A stretch of 64,000 bases of DNA from Wandonia sp964447015 (lineage in GTDB: Bacteria; Bacteroidota; Bacteroidia; Flavobacteriales_D; Crocinitomicaceae), in contig CAYUQU010000009.1 in the NCBI GenBank assembly GCA_964447015.1, positions 1 to 64,000 on the forward strand. Direction: 5' to 3'. Of this stretch, positions 1-9,354 are shown in pieces. The stretch's first letter is position 1; every line of letters starts with the position of its first letter. The notes beneath the pieces were generated by a model. That model was not told where the DNA came from and did not search any database. It saw only the letters and a program-made list of their open reading frames with translations. The position numbers and the translations under genes were made by a program.

Positions 1-76
1 AAAGACAATAGAAATGTTTTAAAACTATATAAAGTTAGAGGGTTTTAATTGTCATACGGCACAAATTTTTTAAAAT

Positions 77-1369
77 ATGAAATACGATAGAATTCCATCC
101 GAGCTGTTTGTAAAAAACAGAAAGAAGTTTATAAAACAAATGACTTCAGGTGCTTTGGCAGTGTTTAATTCAAATGATATTTTTCCGATTAGTGCGGACA
201 GTACGATGCCTTTTCAGCAACACAGAGATATTTTGTATTTATCTGGTGTAGATCAGGAGGAAAGTATTCTGGTGCTTTTTCCTGATGCTAAAGATGAAAA
301 GCATAGAGAGGTTCTGTTCCTTAAAGAAACCAATGATCATATTGCTGTATGGGAGGGAGAAAAATTGACTAAAGAGGCAGCATTTGAGGTTTCCGGAATT
401 AAGACAGTATACTGGCTATCTCAGTTCGACACCATTTTTAAAACACTGATGGCTGAGGCTGAATCTGTTTATTTGAATACAAATGAACATTTGAGAGCAA
501 GTACCGAAGTTCAAACACGTGAAGACCGCTTTATCATTGATTGCAAACAAAAATATCCTGCGCATATTTACCGCAAAAGCGCTCCGATTATGCACAGCAT
601 ACGCTCGATAAAGGAAGATATTGAAATCCAATTGATGTCGCATGCGTGTTCGATTACTGAAAAGGGTGTTAGAAGACTATTGAACTTTATTAAACCTGGG
701 GTTTATGAGTATGAAATAGAAGCTGAGTTAGCTCATGAGTTCTTAAGAAACAAATCGAAGGGATTTGCCTATACACCAATTATCGCTTCTGGAAAGAGTG
801 CGTGTGTGTTGCACTATATTGAGAACAACCAAGTGTGTAATGATGGCGATGTGATTTTGATGGACTTTGGAGCGGAATACGCAAATTATGCTTCTGATTT
901 AACGCGTTGTTTTCCTGTAAACGGTAGGTTTACTGAGCGCCAAAAAGCGGTTTACAACGCGGTTTTGAAAGTCAAAAAATTTGCTGAAGCAATGTTGGTT
1001 CCTGGAACTATGCTTGCGGATTACCACAAAGAAGTTGGTCGCTACATGGAGAATGAATTGGTTCAATTGGGATTGATTAATTCTAATGACATTAAAACCC
1101 AAAATCCTGATTGGCCAGCGTATAAAAAATACTTCATGCACGGCACTTCACATTATATTGGTTTAGACACACATGACGTAGGTCCGTGGAATGAACCGAT
1201 TCAAGCTGGAATGGTTTTCACTTGCGAACCTGGAATTTACATTCCGGAAGAATCTATTGGAATTCGCTTGGAAGATGATTTGGTCGTACAAGATGGTGGA
1301 GCTCCGTTGAATCTAATGGCGAATATTCCAATCGAAGCAGATGAGATTGAAGAGTTGATGAACGCTTAA
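77..1369 (+). CDS. pepP: Xaa-Pro aminopeptidase (M24B metallopeptidase)
   Basis: A cytosolic aminopeptidase that removes N-terminal residues preceding proline. The 430-aa length is normal for the PepP family. Residues 1-170 match the aminopeptidase-P N-terminal domain, and the rest is the pita-bread catalytic domain. The dinuclear metal ligands are visible: Asp in MDFGAEY and SDLTR, His in HGTSHYIG (about residue 355), Glu in TCEPGIYIP (about residue 384) and Glu in GIRLEDDL. No signal peptide is seen. The alpha/beta hydrolase gene begins 15 bases after the stop, so the two probably share a transcript. Family assignment is secure; the substrate range is inferred. Confidence 0.93.
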   Translation: MKYDRIPSELFVKNRKKFIKQMTSGALAVFNSNDIFPISADSTMPFQQHRDILYLSGVDQEESILVLFPDAKDEKHREVLFLKETNDHIAVWEGEKLTKEAAFEVSGIKTVYWLSQFDTIFKTLMAEAESVYLNTNEHLRASTEVQTREDRFIIDCKQKYPAHIYRKSAPIMHSIRSIKEDIEIQLMSHACSITEKGVRRLLNFIKPGVYEYEIEAELAHEFLRNKSKGFAYTPIIASGKSACVLHYIENNQVCNDGDVILMDFGAEYANYASDLTRCFPVNGRFTERQKAVYNAVLKVKKFAEAMLVPGTMLADYHKEVGRYMENELVQLGLINSNDIKTQNPDWPAYKKYFMHGTSHYIGLDTHDVGPWNEPIQAGMVFTCEPGIYIPEESIGIRLEDDLVVQDGGAPLNLMANIPIEADEIEELMNA

Positions 1370-1384
1370 TTTACTTTTGACTTC

Positions 1385-2125
1385 ATGAGAATTATTGGAG
1401 AAGGTAAAGTTGTGGTGTTTTTGCATGGCTTTTTATTGGATTCTACCAATTGGATAGATTTTCATTTGGATCCAACTCAATTTCAGTCTGTTTTTATTGA
1501 TTTTCCTGGACATGGTGAAAATAAAGAAGTTTTTCTCGAAGAAGAAACCATTGGAGCTTACGCAAAATGGGTGCACGAGCAATTGACGAAAGCAAATATC
1601 CTTGAGTACGATCTCATCGGCCACAGCATGGGGGGTTATATCGGTTTGGAGTTGATTGAAATGAACCCAAAAATTGGTAAACTCATACTTTTTCATTCCA
1701 ACCACTGGGAGGACAGCGAAGAACGAAAGAAAAACAGAGATAGAATAGGGCAAGTTGTGCGTAAGAACAGGTCTATTTTCTTAAATGAGTCCATTCCACT
1801 TCTTTTTCACGAACCCGATAAACACGAAAATTCAATAAAGGAGATTGTTGAGCGAGCAAAACAAATGTCGCCATCGCAAATTGTACATGCGGCTCAATCG
1901 ATGAAAAATAGAGTTGATTTGGCCAGTCGAGTTAAGCAATATGCTCACAAATGCTATTTTATTCAAGGAGAAAATGACAAGTTGATAGATGCGAAAGAGG
2001 CAAAAGCAACATGGGCTGGAGATAAAAACAAATTTATTGAAATCAAAAACTGCGGACACATGAGCCATATTGAACAGCGCACACAATCCGCAGAATGCAT
2101 TCTTAAAATATTGGGGGAAATCTAA
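1385..2125 (+). CDS. alpha/beta hydrolase (MenH/BioH-like)
   Basis: A 246-aa single-domain alpha/beta hydrolase. The oxyanion-hole motif FLHGFLLDS is near the N-terminus, the nucleophile elbow GHSMGGYIG is at about residues 79-87, and the likely catalytic His is in CGHMSHIEQ near the C-terminus, after a probable Asp in GENDKLID. It has no signal peptide and is probably cytosolic. It lies 15 bases downstream of pepP on the same strand. Sequence alone does not separate esterase, MenH-like lyase and BioH-like functions, so no gene symbol is given. Confidence 0.82.
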   Translation: MRIIGEGKVVVFLHGFLLDSTNWIDFHLDPTQFQSVFIDFPGHGENKEVFLEEETIGAYAKWVHEQLTKANILEYDLIGHSMGGYIGLELIEMNPKIGKLILFHSNHWEDSEERKKNRDRIGQVVRKNRSIFLNESIPLLFHEPDKHENSIKEIVERAKQMSPSQIVHAAQSMKNRVDLASRVKQYAHKCYFIQGENDKLIDAKEAKATWAGDKNKFIEIKNCGHMSHIEQRTQSAECILKILGEI

Positions 2126-2403
2126 TTCCCGTTATCTCCAAATACCCAGATTAATGAGATGTGATTAACAGGCGAAGAGTAATGTAAATGTGTTTTCATA
2201 AACTAAAATTTAAATTCTTAAAGCAACAATGTTAACCCTAAGTTACGGAGTCATCTTGGGATTTTTAGACTTACTATTCGAACAGACGAGATTATTGATT
2301 GAATGGTTAGAATTTTCGATTAAACCGTTTTTTTAGTTGTTGATTTTTTAATCTTGAGTTAATAGTTCAATGAAAATCACTAATTTTAGTCAAAATCCAA
2401 AAA
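2126..2403. other. intergenic region before the LytTR regulator gene
   Basis: 278 AT-rich bases without a credible ORF on either strand. A weak match to the Bacteroidota -7 element (TAATTTTA) lies just before the regulator gene. No clear terminator follows the hydrolase gene. Confidence 0.4.
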
Positions 2404-3180
2404 ATGAATTTAAGAGCTGTAATAGTTGATGATGAAGAATTAGCAAGAAAGAACTTAATTATGCTTCTCGAAGAATTTTGTCCAGAAGTAGAAGTAATCG
2501 GAGAAGCAGGCAATATTGATGATGCAGAGAGTATCATCGAGTCTAGCAGTCCTGACGTGGTGTTTCTCGATATTCGAATGCCCTCTGGAGCAGAAGGATT
2601 TGATTTACTTGAGCGAATTCCCAAGAAAGATTTTTTTGTAATTTTCGTTACTGCATTTAAAGATTTTGCTGTACGTGCTTTTAATGCAAACGCGGCATAT
2701 TACATTTTGAAACCCGTAGATATTGAGGAGTTACAAAGTGCAGTTCAAAAAGTTGTTGAAACGAAAGAATCATTTAAATCAGCTCCTGAAAACTTTTCTA
2801 CTTATTTTGAGTCAATCAGAAATTTATCAGACAGTTTAGTGCATAATAAACCGTCAAACAGAATTGCGATATCACACACCAAAGGTCTTAAAATCATTGA
2901 GGATAACACTATTGTACGTCTTGAGGCAAGCGGAAATTGTACCATGATTTATTTTGAAGATGGGACTCGATATTTGGATACAAGAACACTTAAAATATAC
3001 GAGAACTTATTAAACCCTACCAAGTTTTTTAGAGTACACAAGTCGCATATCGTTAATTTGAATTACTTAACTGAATACTTGAATGAAGACGGACATTTTG
3101 CGGTACTTAATAAGACGCAACACGTCCCTGTCGCTAGAAATAGAGTGGCTGAATTCGTCAAAATGCTTAAAACAATTTGA
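2404..3180 (+). CDS. LytTR-family response regulator
   Basis: A DNA-binding response regulator of 258 aa. The N-terminal receiver domain (about residues 1-120) shows acidic pocket DDEE, phospho-acceptor Asp in VVFLDIRMP, Thr in FVTAF and Lys in LKPVD. The C-terminal LytTR domain (about residues 150-255) is recognised from FFRVHKSHIVNLNYL and VPVARNR. Its stop codon shares one base with the ATG of the sensor kinase gene (TGATG), so the two genes form a translationally coupled two-component system. The regulated genes are unknown; the small lipoprotein gene after the kinase is one candidate. Confidence 0.93.
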   Translation: MNLRAVIVDDEELARKNLIMLLEEFCPEVEVIGEAGNIDDAESIIESSSPDVVFLDIRMPSGAEGFDLLERIPKKDFFVIFVTAFKDFAVRAFNANAAYYILKPVDIEELQSAVQKVVETKESFKSAPENFSTYFESIRNLSDSLVHNKPSNRIAISHTKGLKIIEDNTIVRLEASGNCTMIYFEDGTRYLDTRTLKIYENLLNPTKFFRVHKSHIVNLNYLTEYLNEDGHFAVLNKTQHVPVARNRVAEFVKMLKTI

Positions 3181-6179
3181 TGCGTGTTTTAATTTTAACC
3201 TTGTTTTTATTTTTGTTTACTCTCAGCTATGGGCAAGAATATACATTTCGCTCCTATTCTGTTGCAGAGGGACTCCCCCAATCTCAAGTGACTTGTATTA
3301 CACAAGATTCAAAAGGATTTCTTTGGGTGGGGACACTCGGTGGACTTGCTCGATTTTCTGGGCGTGAGTTTGAAACATTTTCGGTGGACAATGGACTTCT
3401 CAATAATCGAATCTCTTTTGTGGGACACATCAATGATACACTTTGGATTGGTCATGAGAATGGTGTGTCACGAAAATCTGGGAAGAAATTTATAGCATAT
3501 GATGCCAAGCATTTGCAAGAGGGCATTAAATTTTCTGCTATTATTGAATTTAAGGGGCGAAAGTTAATGGCCTCTAATGGTGGAGGGTTATTTGAACTGA
3601 ATGGTAATGATTTAGTTAAATCAATAGTCAGAGTTCACGGGATAGATGAAATAGATGAATTTAACAGAATTCGCGACTTGCTAGTGGTGAATGATACGCT
3701 TTATGTCGCTACTCGAATGGGGGTGTTTTATTCAATAGATGGGACAAAGTATAACCTCCTTCTCAATACAGATGATTATAGTTTTAGTTCGCTAAAGTGG
3801 GACACTAACTACGGGTTGGTAATGGCTACTTATGGAGATGGAGTATTGTACATCAAGAAAGGTCGTCTCAAGGTGTTTAAAAATTCAAATGAGATCGCAG
3901 AAGGGCATTTCAAACATCTTTACTTGGACCACAATCATCGCGTGTGGCTTTCAACAAAGTTTGATGGTGCTTTTAGAATTGGACAGAGTGAAACAATGCA
4001 ACTCTCAACCAACAATGGTTTTCCCTTGGACAATATTTCTTGTGTATTTGAAGACAATTCGCGTACAATATGGATAGGTACGGAAGGAAAGGGTTTAGTG
4101 CGTTTTGCTGGTGAAGCTTTTACTCACTACACTTCGAGTTCAGGGTTGGTAAGTGATTTAATTGTTTCAGTTGTCCAAGATGCAGAGGGAGCGCTATGGT
4201 TTGGATCTTATGTCAATGGTATCAGTAGGTTCTATAAAGGAGCGTGGCAGACAATTGATATTAGTAATTCAAGACTAAGTAATAACACTGTTTGGTGTTC
4301 ATTGGTAGATCATGAAAATAATTTGTGGTTTGGAACAGGAAATGGGATAAACATCTTTCGAGACGGAAAAATTGAAGTTTGGGATTCGAGGTATCATCCA
4401 GAACTGCTTGATAATAAGATTTCCGCTTTGTTTCAAGACTCTAAAAACAGAATTTGGATAGGTGGAAAAGATGGAATTTCTATTTATGATAATGGTAAAA
4501 TTGCTGCCCTTAAAAATATAAATAGTGATGCTAAGAAACTATTTAATGTCCGAAATTTCACAGAATATCAGGGTGTTATATATTTTGCGTCTCAAAATGG
4601 CTTTCATGTATTTACAAAAGATGAAAAACTAACATCATTCGAATTATCTTCATCAAAACCCACAGTCTATTCAGTAGAATCTGACATTACAGGGTCAATA
4701 TGGATAGGCACAGAGGAGGGTATTTATATCTTTAGAAACGGGAAGATAGAACACTTACAGTATGCAGAGTTTAGTGGGTCAAATTTTGTAAATTTCATAG
4801 TTGCTCAGCATAATTCAATGTGGGTGGGGACAAATAACGGACTCTTTAGATTTAGCAATATTGAAAGAGGACTTGATAAAATGACGGTTGATCAATTTGG
4901 AATTTCAGAAGGATTAGTAAGTCTGGAAACCAATATTAACTCGGCTTATATCGATAAAGATGAAAATCTGTGGTTTGGAAGCTCCGAAGGATTGATTAAA
5001 TTCAATAAGGACAAAGAGAATCAACGTGTATCAACGATTGCTCCAGTACTGACCTTTAACAGTATTTCGGTTAATTATCAAAAGCTAAGTTTGGATGAAT
5101 GGGAACTTAATTCAGAGGGAATCCCAGCAGATTTACTTTTGTCCTTTAATCAAAATCGATTGGTGTTCAACTTCACAGGTGTTACAATGTCTAACCCCGA
5201 GAGTTTAATGTATCAGTTTTTCCTAGATGGGGTAAATGATGACTGGTCACCTCCTACACCAAATTCAGAAGTTACATTTTCCAATCTTTCTCCAGGAAAT
5301 TATACGCTGAAAGCTCGCGCAGTAAGTAAATATGGAGTGCTTTCTAATGAAATTGAATTTCCATTTGTTATTAAATCACCTTTTTATGCTACTTGGTGGT
5401 TTATTTCATTGTGTGTGATTTTTGTTGCTTCAATTGTTTATGGCGTGTTCAGATTTCAAATACAACAAGAAAGAAATCGCAGAAAAAGTGAGAGTCTAGA
5501 GTTCACGAGCAAACTTAGAGGACTGGAGCAACAATCTTTGAACGCATCAATGAACAGACACTTTATCTTTAACGCGTTGAATTCCATTCAGTATTTTATT
5601 AATACCCAAGATAAATTATCTGCAAATAAATACCTGAGTCAATTTGCAAAGCTGATTCGAAAAAATTTGGATAGTTCAACTACAGAGAGTAATAATGTTG
5701 CGTTAAGTGAAGAAATTGAGCGATTGGAGCTATACTTGTCACTTGAGTCTATGCGATTTAAAGATAGATTTGATTACGTTTTTGATATAGACCCATCAAT
5801 TGACACTGAAGAATTGAAAATTCCTTCAATGATTTTTCAGCCATTTATGGAGAATAGTATTATCCACGGAATTTTGCCTCGCCAAGATGTGAAAGGATTG
5901 ATTAAGTTCACTGCAACGCGCGAGGGAGACATAATTAATTTCATTATTGAAGACAATGGAATTGGTTATGAGAAGAGCATGAGACATAAAGTTGAAACTG
6001 GCGATCATCAATCAAGAGGAATGAGTATCACAAGCTCGAGAATTGAGCTTTTACGCAAGATTTCAGGTAAAACTTTTCAACTTATTGGCCCCGTTGACAT
6101 TATAAATGATACAGGTGAATCAATAGGTACACGTGTTCACATAAAAATTCATGATGAATCCTTGGTAGATTCGAATTAA
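3180..6179 (+). CDS. propeller-type sensor histidine kinase (LytS/YehU-like catalytic core)
   Basis: A membrane sensor kinase of about 999 aa. A signal peptide (residues 1-20, ending SYGQ) is followed by about a dozen two-component-regulator propeller repeats of the W-IGT-GL/GI type up to about residue 610, then a Y_Y_Y domain at about 640-720. A single membrane segment lies at about 739-757. The cytoplasmic part is a His_kinase domain with phospho-acceptor His in MNRHFIFNALNS (about residue 792) and a HATPase domain with N-box FMENSIIHG. ATG at 3180 is preferred over an in-frame TTG one codon earlier. The periplasmic propeller is expected to sense an extracytoplasmic cue. The ligand is unknown. 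Confidence 0.93.
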   Translation: MRVLILTLFLFLFTLSYGQEYTFRSYSVAEGLPQSQVTCITQDSKGFLWVGTLGGLARFSGREFETFSVDNGLLNNRISFVGHINDTLWIGHENGVSRKSGKKFIAYDAKHLQEGIKFSAIIEFKGRKLMASNGGGLFELNGNDLVKSIVRVHGIDEIDEFNRIRDLLVVNDTLYVATRMGVFYSIDGTKYNLLLNTDDYSFSSLKWDTNYGLVMATYGDGVLYIKKGRLKVFKNSNEIAEGHFKHLYLDHNHRVWLSTKFDGAFRIGQSETMQLSTNNGFPLDNISCVFEDNSRTIWIGTEGKGLVRFAGEAFTHYTSSSGLVSDLIVSVVQDAEGALWFGSYVNGISRFYKGAWQTIDISNSRLSNNTVWCSLVDHENNLWFGTGNGINIFRDGKIEVWDSRYHPELLDNKISALFQDSKNRIWIGGKDGISIYDNGKIAALKNINSDAKKLFNVRNFTEYQGVIYFASQNGFHVFTKDEKLTSFELSSSKPTVYSVESDITGSIWIGTEEGIYIFRNGKIEHLQYAEFSGSNFVNFIVAQHNSMWVGTNNGLFRFSNIERGLDKMTVDQFGISEGLVSLETNINSAYIDKDENLWFGSSEGLIKFNKDKENQRVSTIAPVLTFNSISVNYQKLSLDEWELNSEGIPADLLLSFNQNRLVFNFTGVTMSNPESLMYQFFLDGVNDDWSPPTPNSEVTFSNLSPGNYTLKARAVSKYGVLSNEIEFPFVIKSPFYATWWFISLCVIFVASIVYGVFRFQIQQERNRRKSESLEFTSKLRGLEQQSLNASMNRHFIFNALNSIQYFINTQDKLSANKYLSQFAKLIRKNLDSSTTESNNVALSEEIERLELYLSLESMRFKDRFDYVFDIDPSIDTEELKIPSMIFQPFMENSIIHGILPRQDVKGLIKFTATREGDIINFIIEDNGIGYEKSMRHKVETGDHQSRGMSITSSRIELLRKISGKTFQLIGPVDIINDTGESIGTRVHIKIHDESLVDSN

Positions 6180-6184
6180 TGTTA

Positions 6185-6192
6185 TATATTTG
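6185..6192 (+). promoter_or_regulatory. predicted -7 promoter element for the small lipoprotein gene
   Basis: TATATTTG matches the Bacteroidota -7 consensus TAnnTTTG and lies 29 bases before the ATG of the small lipoprotein gene. This suggests the gene has its own promoter after the sensor kinase. Predicted by motif only. Confidence 0.45.
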
Positions 6193-6221
6193 TTTGTAGT
6201 GAATTCTAATATTTACAAATT

Positions 6222-6455
6222 ATGAAGAAGTTAATTATACCAATAGTACTGTTTTCAGCGGTTTTATTCTCTTGTAAGAAGGAGATAATTACGTTGGATA
6301 GTTCTGATGGAGTTTCTTCAGAAGTTGAATATTTTGGCACAAAAGCATCAGGGCCTAATCCTTCTTGTAATAATCCAGGAGATGGAAATGATGGTGATGT
6401 GATTACTGACCCGAACAACGATTCGGATGAAGACAAAAGACGAAAAGGAAAGTAA
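6222..6455 (+). CDS. small acidic lipoprotein, function unknown
   Basis: A 77-aa protein with a lipoprotein signal peptide and lipobox (LFSCKKE, Cys at about residue 18). The mature part of about 60 residues is rich in Asp, Asn and Gly, with a Pro-Cys-Asn-Asn-Pro stretch, and ends in a basic tail (DKRRKGK). It has no recognised domain. It sits 42 bases after the sensor kinase gene and is followed directly by a strong terminator. It may be an accessory or output of the two-component system, but that is inference from position only. Confidence 0.7.
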   Translation: MKKLIIPIVLFSAVLFSCKKEIITLDSSDGVSSEVEYFGTKASGPNPSCNNPGDGNDGDVITDPNNDSDEDKRRKGK

Positions 6456-6481
6456 CGTATACGATACTTCTAAATACTAAG

Positions 6482-6506
6482 AAAGACGCATTTATGCGTC
6501 TTTTTT
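6482..6506 (+). terminator. rho-independent terminator
   Basis: A 9-bp stem AAAGACGCA/TGCGTCTTT with a TTTA loop, followed by a T-run. It ends the regulator/kinase/lipoprotein transcript. Confidence 0.88.
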
Positions 6507-6643
6507 GTTTTATATCATTTATGTTAGATTGGCACAATTAATATACAAGTCAGTTTAGTCAATGTTTTATACACTTTAAACATTTTCAAGTAACTTAATT
6601 GTGTGAACATGCTATATTGTGGTTAAATTCAAATTTAATTACA

Positions 6644-8194
6644 ATGGCTGCAACTCCTTCACCCTCATTATTTGATCTAATCAAAAGTTTATCAAAATCT
6701 GAGAAGCGTTACTTCAAAGTTTTCTCTTCTAAACATACCATTGGTGAAGAGAATAATTATATCATTCTATTCGACTATTTAGATTCGATGAATGTATATG
6801 ATGAAGAACAAATACACGAAGAATTCAAAGGACAAGCACTACTCAACAAATTCTCTATAACAAAGAAAAGACTCCAAGAGAACATCATGCGTGCACTCGA
6901 TGCATATCATGCGAATTCGTCAGTTGAATCACAGTTGTATCGTATGTTGCACTATGCAGAGATTTTATATGATAAATCGCTTTACGCTCAATGTAAAAAA
7001 TACCTTGCTAGCGCAGAAAAATTAGCTCGTAAGCACGGAAAACACCATGTTTTATTGGAAATCAATACGAAAATTAAAAAACTTTTAGAAAACACAGGAT
7101 ATTCAGGCGTGCAGGATCATCACCTTGAAGAAATGATGAAAGAAGATTTATTGATTTTAAATCATACGCGTGATTTTAACTTGCTGTGGAATATTAAAAG
7201 CAAGTTGATTTTGCGTCTAAACACAAAAGGAATAGCCCGAAGCGAAGAAGATCAACAGAGTTTTGAAACTATTTTTAAAGAGCTAGACAGCGCTCAATTT
7301 ACAGAGAATTTTGATAATCGATATTTGATTAACCATATTCATGCAGCCTATTATTTTGCTATAAGCGACTTTGATAACTCATTAACCTACATATTACGCA
7401 ACAAGGAGTTATTTGAAGAAAATGATGATCGCTTGAATGAAGAGATAAATGTGTACTTCAGTTTAATTACAAATGCAATCTATATCAACAATCAATTAGG
7501 TAGATATTCAAGTGTCGATGTGTTGTTGACCGAGTTAAAATCCATTGCCCTTAAATTGGGAGATTCTGCCACTGATGACATGAACATTAAATTGTTTAGT
7601 AGTATCAATAGCACAGAATTAATGCTGTTAAATGAAAGAGGTGAGTTTGAAAAAGCACTGTTGTTAGTCCCAATAATTGAAGAAGGTTATCGACTGTATG
7701 GTGAGAAAATCAATAAGTCGAGACGAGCATACTTAAACTACAATATCGCTGTAGCTTATTTTGGAGTTCAAGATTTTTCTGGAGCACTGAAATGGATCAA
7801 CACCATTTTAAACGACAAAGATTTTGATGAAAAACAAGACTTGTACTGCTTTGCGCAATTACTAAATTTGATTATTCATTTTGAGTTGAATCATCATCAA
7901 CTGTTGCCATACGCTATCAAGAGTACACAGCGTTACTTGAAATCAAGAAACAGGGTTTACAAGTTTGAAGAAATCTTCTTGAAATACCTCAACAAATTAA
8001 GTCGTACTGAGCAACCACTCGATCAACTCGATTTACTTGAAGAGGTGTTGCACCAAATAAGACCACTAGCAAATGATCCATTTGAGAGCAACGTTTTTGA
8101 TTCATTCAAATTTATTCTTTGGGCTGAATCTAAAATCAAGAAAGTACCTTTTTCTGAGCTAGTTGAATCAGCGTATTACGAACGGTCAAAGTGA
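6644..8194 (+). CDS. hypothetical protein with TPR-like helical repeats
   Basis: About 516 aa, cytosolic, with no signal peptide. The N-terminus (SLFDLIKSLSKSEKRYFKVF) is basic and helical. The remainder is all-helical with degenerate TPR-like features: repeated Ala, Leu and Tyr at intervals and segments such as ALLLVPIIEEGYRLYG. The family is common in Bacteroidota but I do not know an assigned function. ATG at 6644 was chosen over the upstream in-frame TTG because the intervening codons look non-coding. Its 3' end overlaps the convergent thiL gene by 19 bases. Confidence 0.78.
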   Translation: MAATPSPSLFDLIKSLSKSEKRYFKVFSSKHTIGEENNYIILFDYLDSMNVYDEEQIHEEFKGQALLNKFSITKKRLQENIMRALDAYHANSSVESQLYRMLHYAEILYDKSLYAQCKKYLASAEKLARKHGKHHVLLEINTKIKKLLENTGYSGVQDHHLEEMMKEDLLILNHTRDFNLLWNIKSKLILRLNTKGIARSEEDQQSFETIFKELDSAQFTENFDNRYLINHIHAAYYFAISDFDNSLTYILRNKELFEENDDRLNEEINVYFSLITNAIYINNQLGRYSSVDVLLTELKSIALKLGDSATDDMNIKLFSSINSTELMLLNERGEFEKALLLVPIIEEGYRLYGEKINKSRRAYLNYNIAVAYFGVQDFSGALKWINTILNDKDFDEKQDLYCFAQLLNLIIHFELNHHQLLPYAIKSTQRYLKSRNRVYKFEEIFLKYLNKLSRTEQPLDQLDLLEEVLHQIRPLANDPFESNVFDSFKFILWAESKIKKVPFSELVESAYYERSK

Positions 8195-9219
8195 TTCCAC
8201 CCTTGAGCTTGAATCGGAATTAGCGATCCTGCTTTATCAACAAGGTAAATACCTGCATTTTCTTCCACAATATGCCCGATTACAGTCATGTGCGGACTTC
8301 CTTTTATTTTTTCGTAATCAGATTGTTTGATAGTGAAAAGTAATTCGTAATCCTCTCCACCATTCAATGCACATGTACTTGGATCCAAATTAAAATCACG
8401 GGCAGTTGAATAAGTTACAGGGTCAATAGGAAGCTTTTCGTCATAAACATGACAACCCACTTCACTCGCTCTGCAAAGATGCAACACTTCAGAAGCCAAT
8501 CCATCTGAAATATCGATCATCGAAGTTGGTTTTACGCCTAATTCGTCCAGAAAATTAATTACATCCTTGCGTGCTTCAGGTTTTAGTTGGCGCTCAAGGA
8601 TGTAGTCGTGTCCTTCCAAATCAGGTTGTGCATTCGGGTTTGATCTGTACACTTCTTTTTCTCGTTCAAGAACTTGAAGTCCTACAAATGCTCCGCCTAA
8701 ATCACCAGATACCACAAGTAAATCTCCTTCTTTTGCTCCCGAGCGATATACTACGTCAGCATGCTGTACACGACCGATAGCCGTCACACTAATCATCAAT
8801 CCCGCTAAAGATGAGGTTGTGTCTCCACCTACTAAATCCACTCCATACACATCGCAAGCAGCGCGAACTCCTTCGTACAATTCTTCAATTGCTTCAACGG
8901 TGAAGCGACTCGAAATAGCGAGAGAAACAGTTACTTGTTCAGGTTTTCCATTCATTGCATAAATATCAGACAGATTTACCGCCACAGATTTATAACCTAA
9001 ATGTTTAAGAGGCGCATACATTAAGTTGAAGTGAATTCCCTCAACCAACATATCCGTAGACACAAGCATGTGCTCTTCGTCATTGATGCGAATTACCGCT
9101 GCATCATCACCGACACCTTTGACTGTTGTTGCATTGTAGTGAGAAAATGGTTTTGTTATGCGGTCAATCAATCCAAATTCACCTAACTTATCTAAAGAGG
9201 TATGCTTTTCTGTACTCAT
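8176..9219 (-). CDS. thiL: thiamine-monophosphate kinase
   Basis: Phosphorylates thiamine monophosphate to the active cofactor thiamine diphosphate using ATP. The 347-aa PurM-like protein shows GVGDDAAVI near residue 36, the metal-binding DMLVEGIHF, VNLSDIYAMNG, VGGDTTSS and SMIDISDGLASE motifs, and NGGEDYELLFT near the C-terminus, all typical of ThiL. It is convergent with the upstream TPR-like gene and overlaps it by 19 bases. A TAATTTTG element ends four bases before the ATG, so the transcript may have almost no leader. Confidence 0.94.
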   Translation of the reverse strand: MSTEKHTSLDKLGEFGLIDRITKPFSHYNATTVKGVGDDAAVIRINDEEHMLVSTDMLVEGIHFNLMYAPLKHLGYKSVAVNLSDIYAMNGKPEQVTVSLAISSRFTVEAIEELYEGVRAACDVYGVDLVGGDTTSSLAGLMISVTAIGRVQHADVVYRSGAKEGDLLVVSGDLGGAFVGLQVLEREKEVYRSNPNAQPDLEGHDYILERQLKPEARKDVINFLDELGVKPTSMIDISDGLASEVLHLCRASEVGCHVYDEKLPIDPVTYSTARDFNLDPSTCALNGGEDYELLFTIKQSDYEKIKGSPHMTVIGHIVEENAGIYLVDKAGSLIPIQAQGWNHFDRS

Positions 9220-9223
9220 GTTG

Positions 9224-9231
9224 CAAAATTA
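9224..9231 (-). promoter_or_regulatory. predicted -7 promoter element of thiL, leaderless spacing
   Basis: On the minus strand TAATTTTG is followed by CAAC and then the ATG at 9219. Only four bases separate the element from the start codon, so transcription should begin at or next to the start codon. Confidence 0.55.
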
Positions 9232-9328
9232 TGAAATATTTAGCTTTAATTTTCGACAAGGTTCTGTAATGCATAAAACAAACACTTTCATTAGAAAATT
9301 CTACCGCTTTTTACATCTAAAAAACACC

Positions 9329-9336
9329 TATATTTG
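9329..9336 (+). promoter_or_regulatory. predicted -7 promoter element of rseP
   Basis: TATATTTG fits TAnnTTTG exactly and lies 18 bases before the rseP ATG. Motif-based prediction. Confidence 0.55.
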
Positions 9337-9354
9337 TCCTTCAAATAATTGAAC

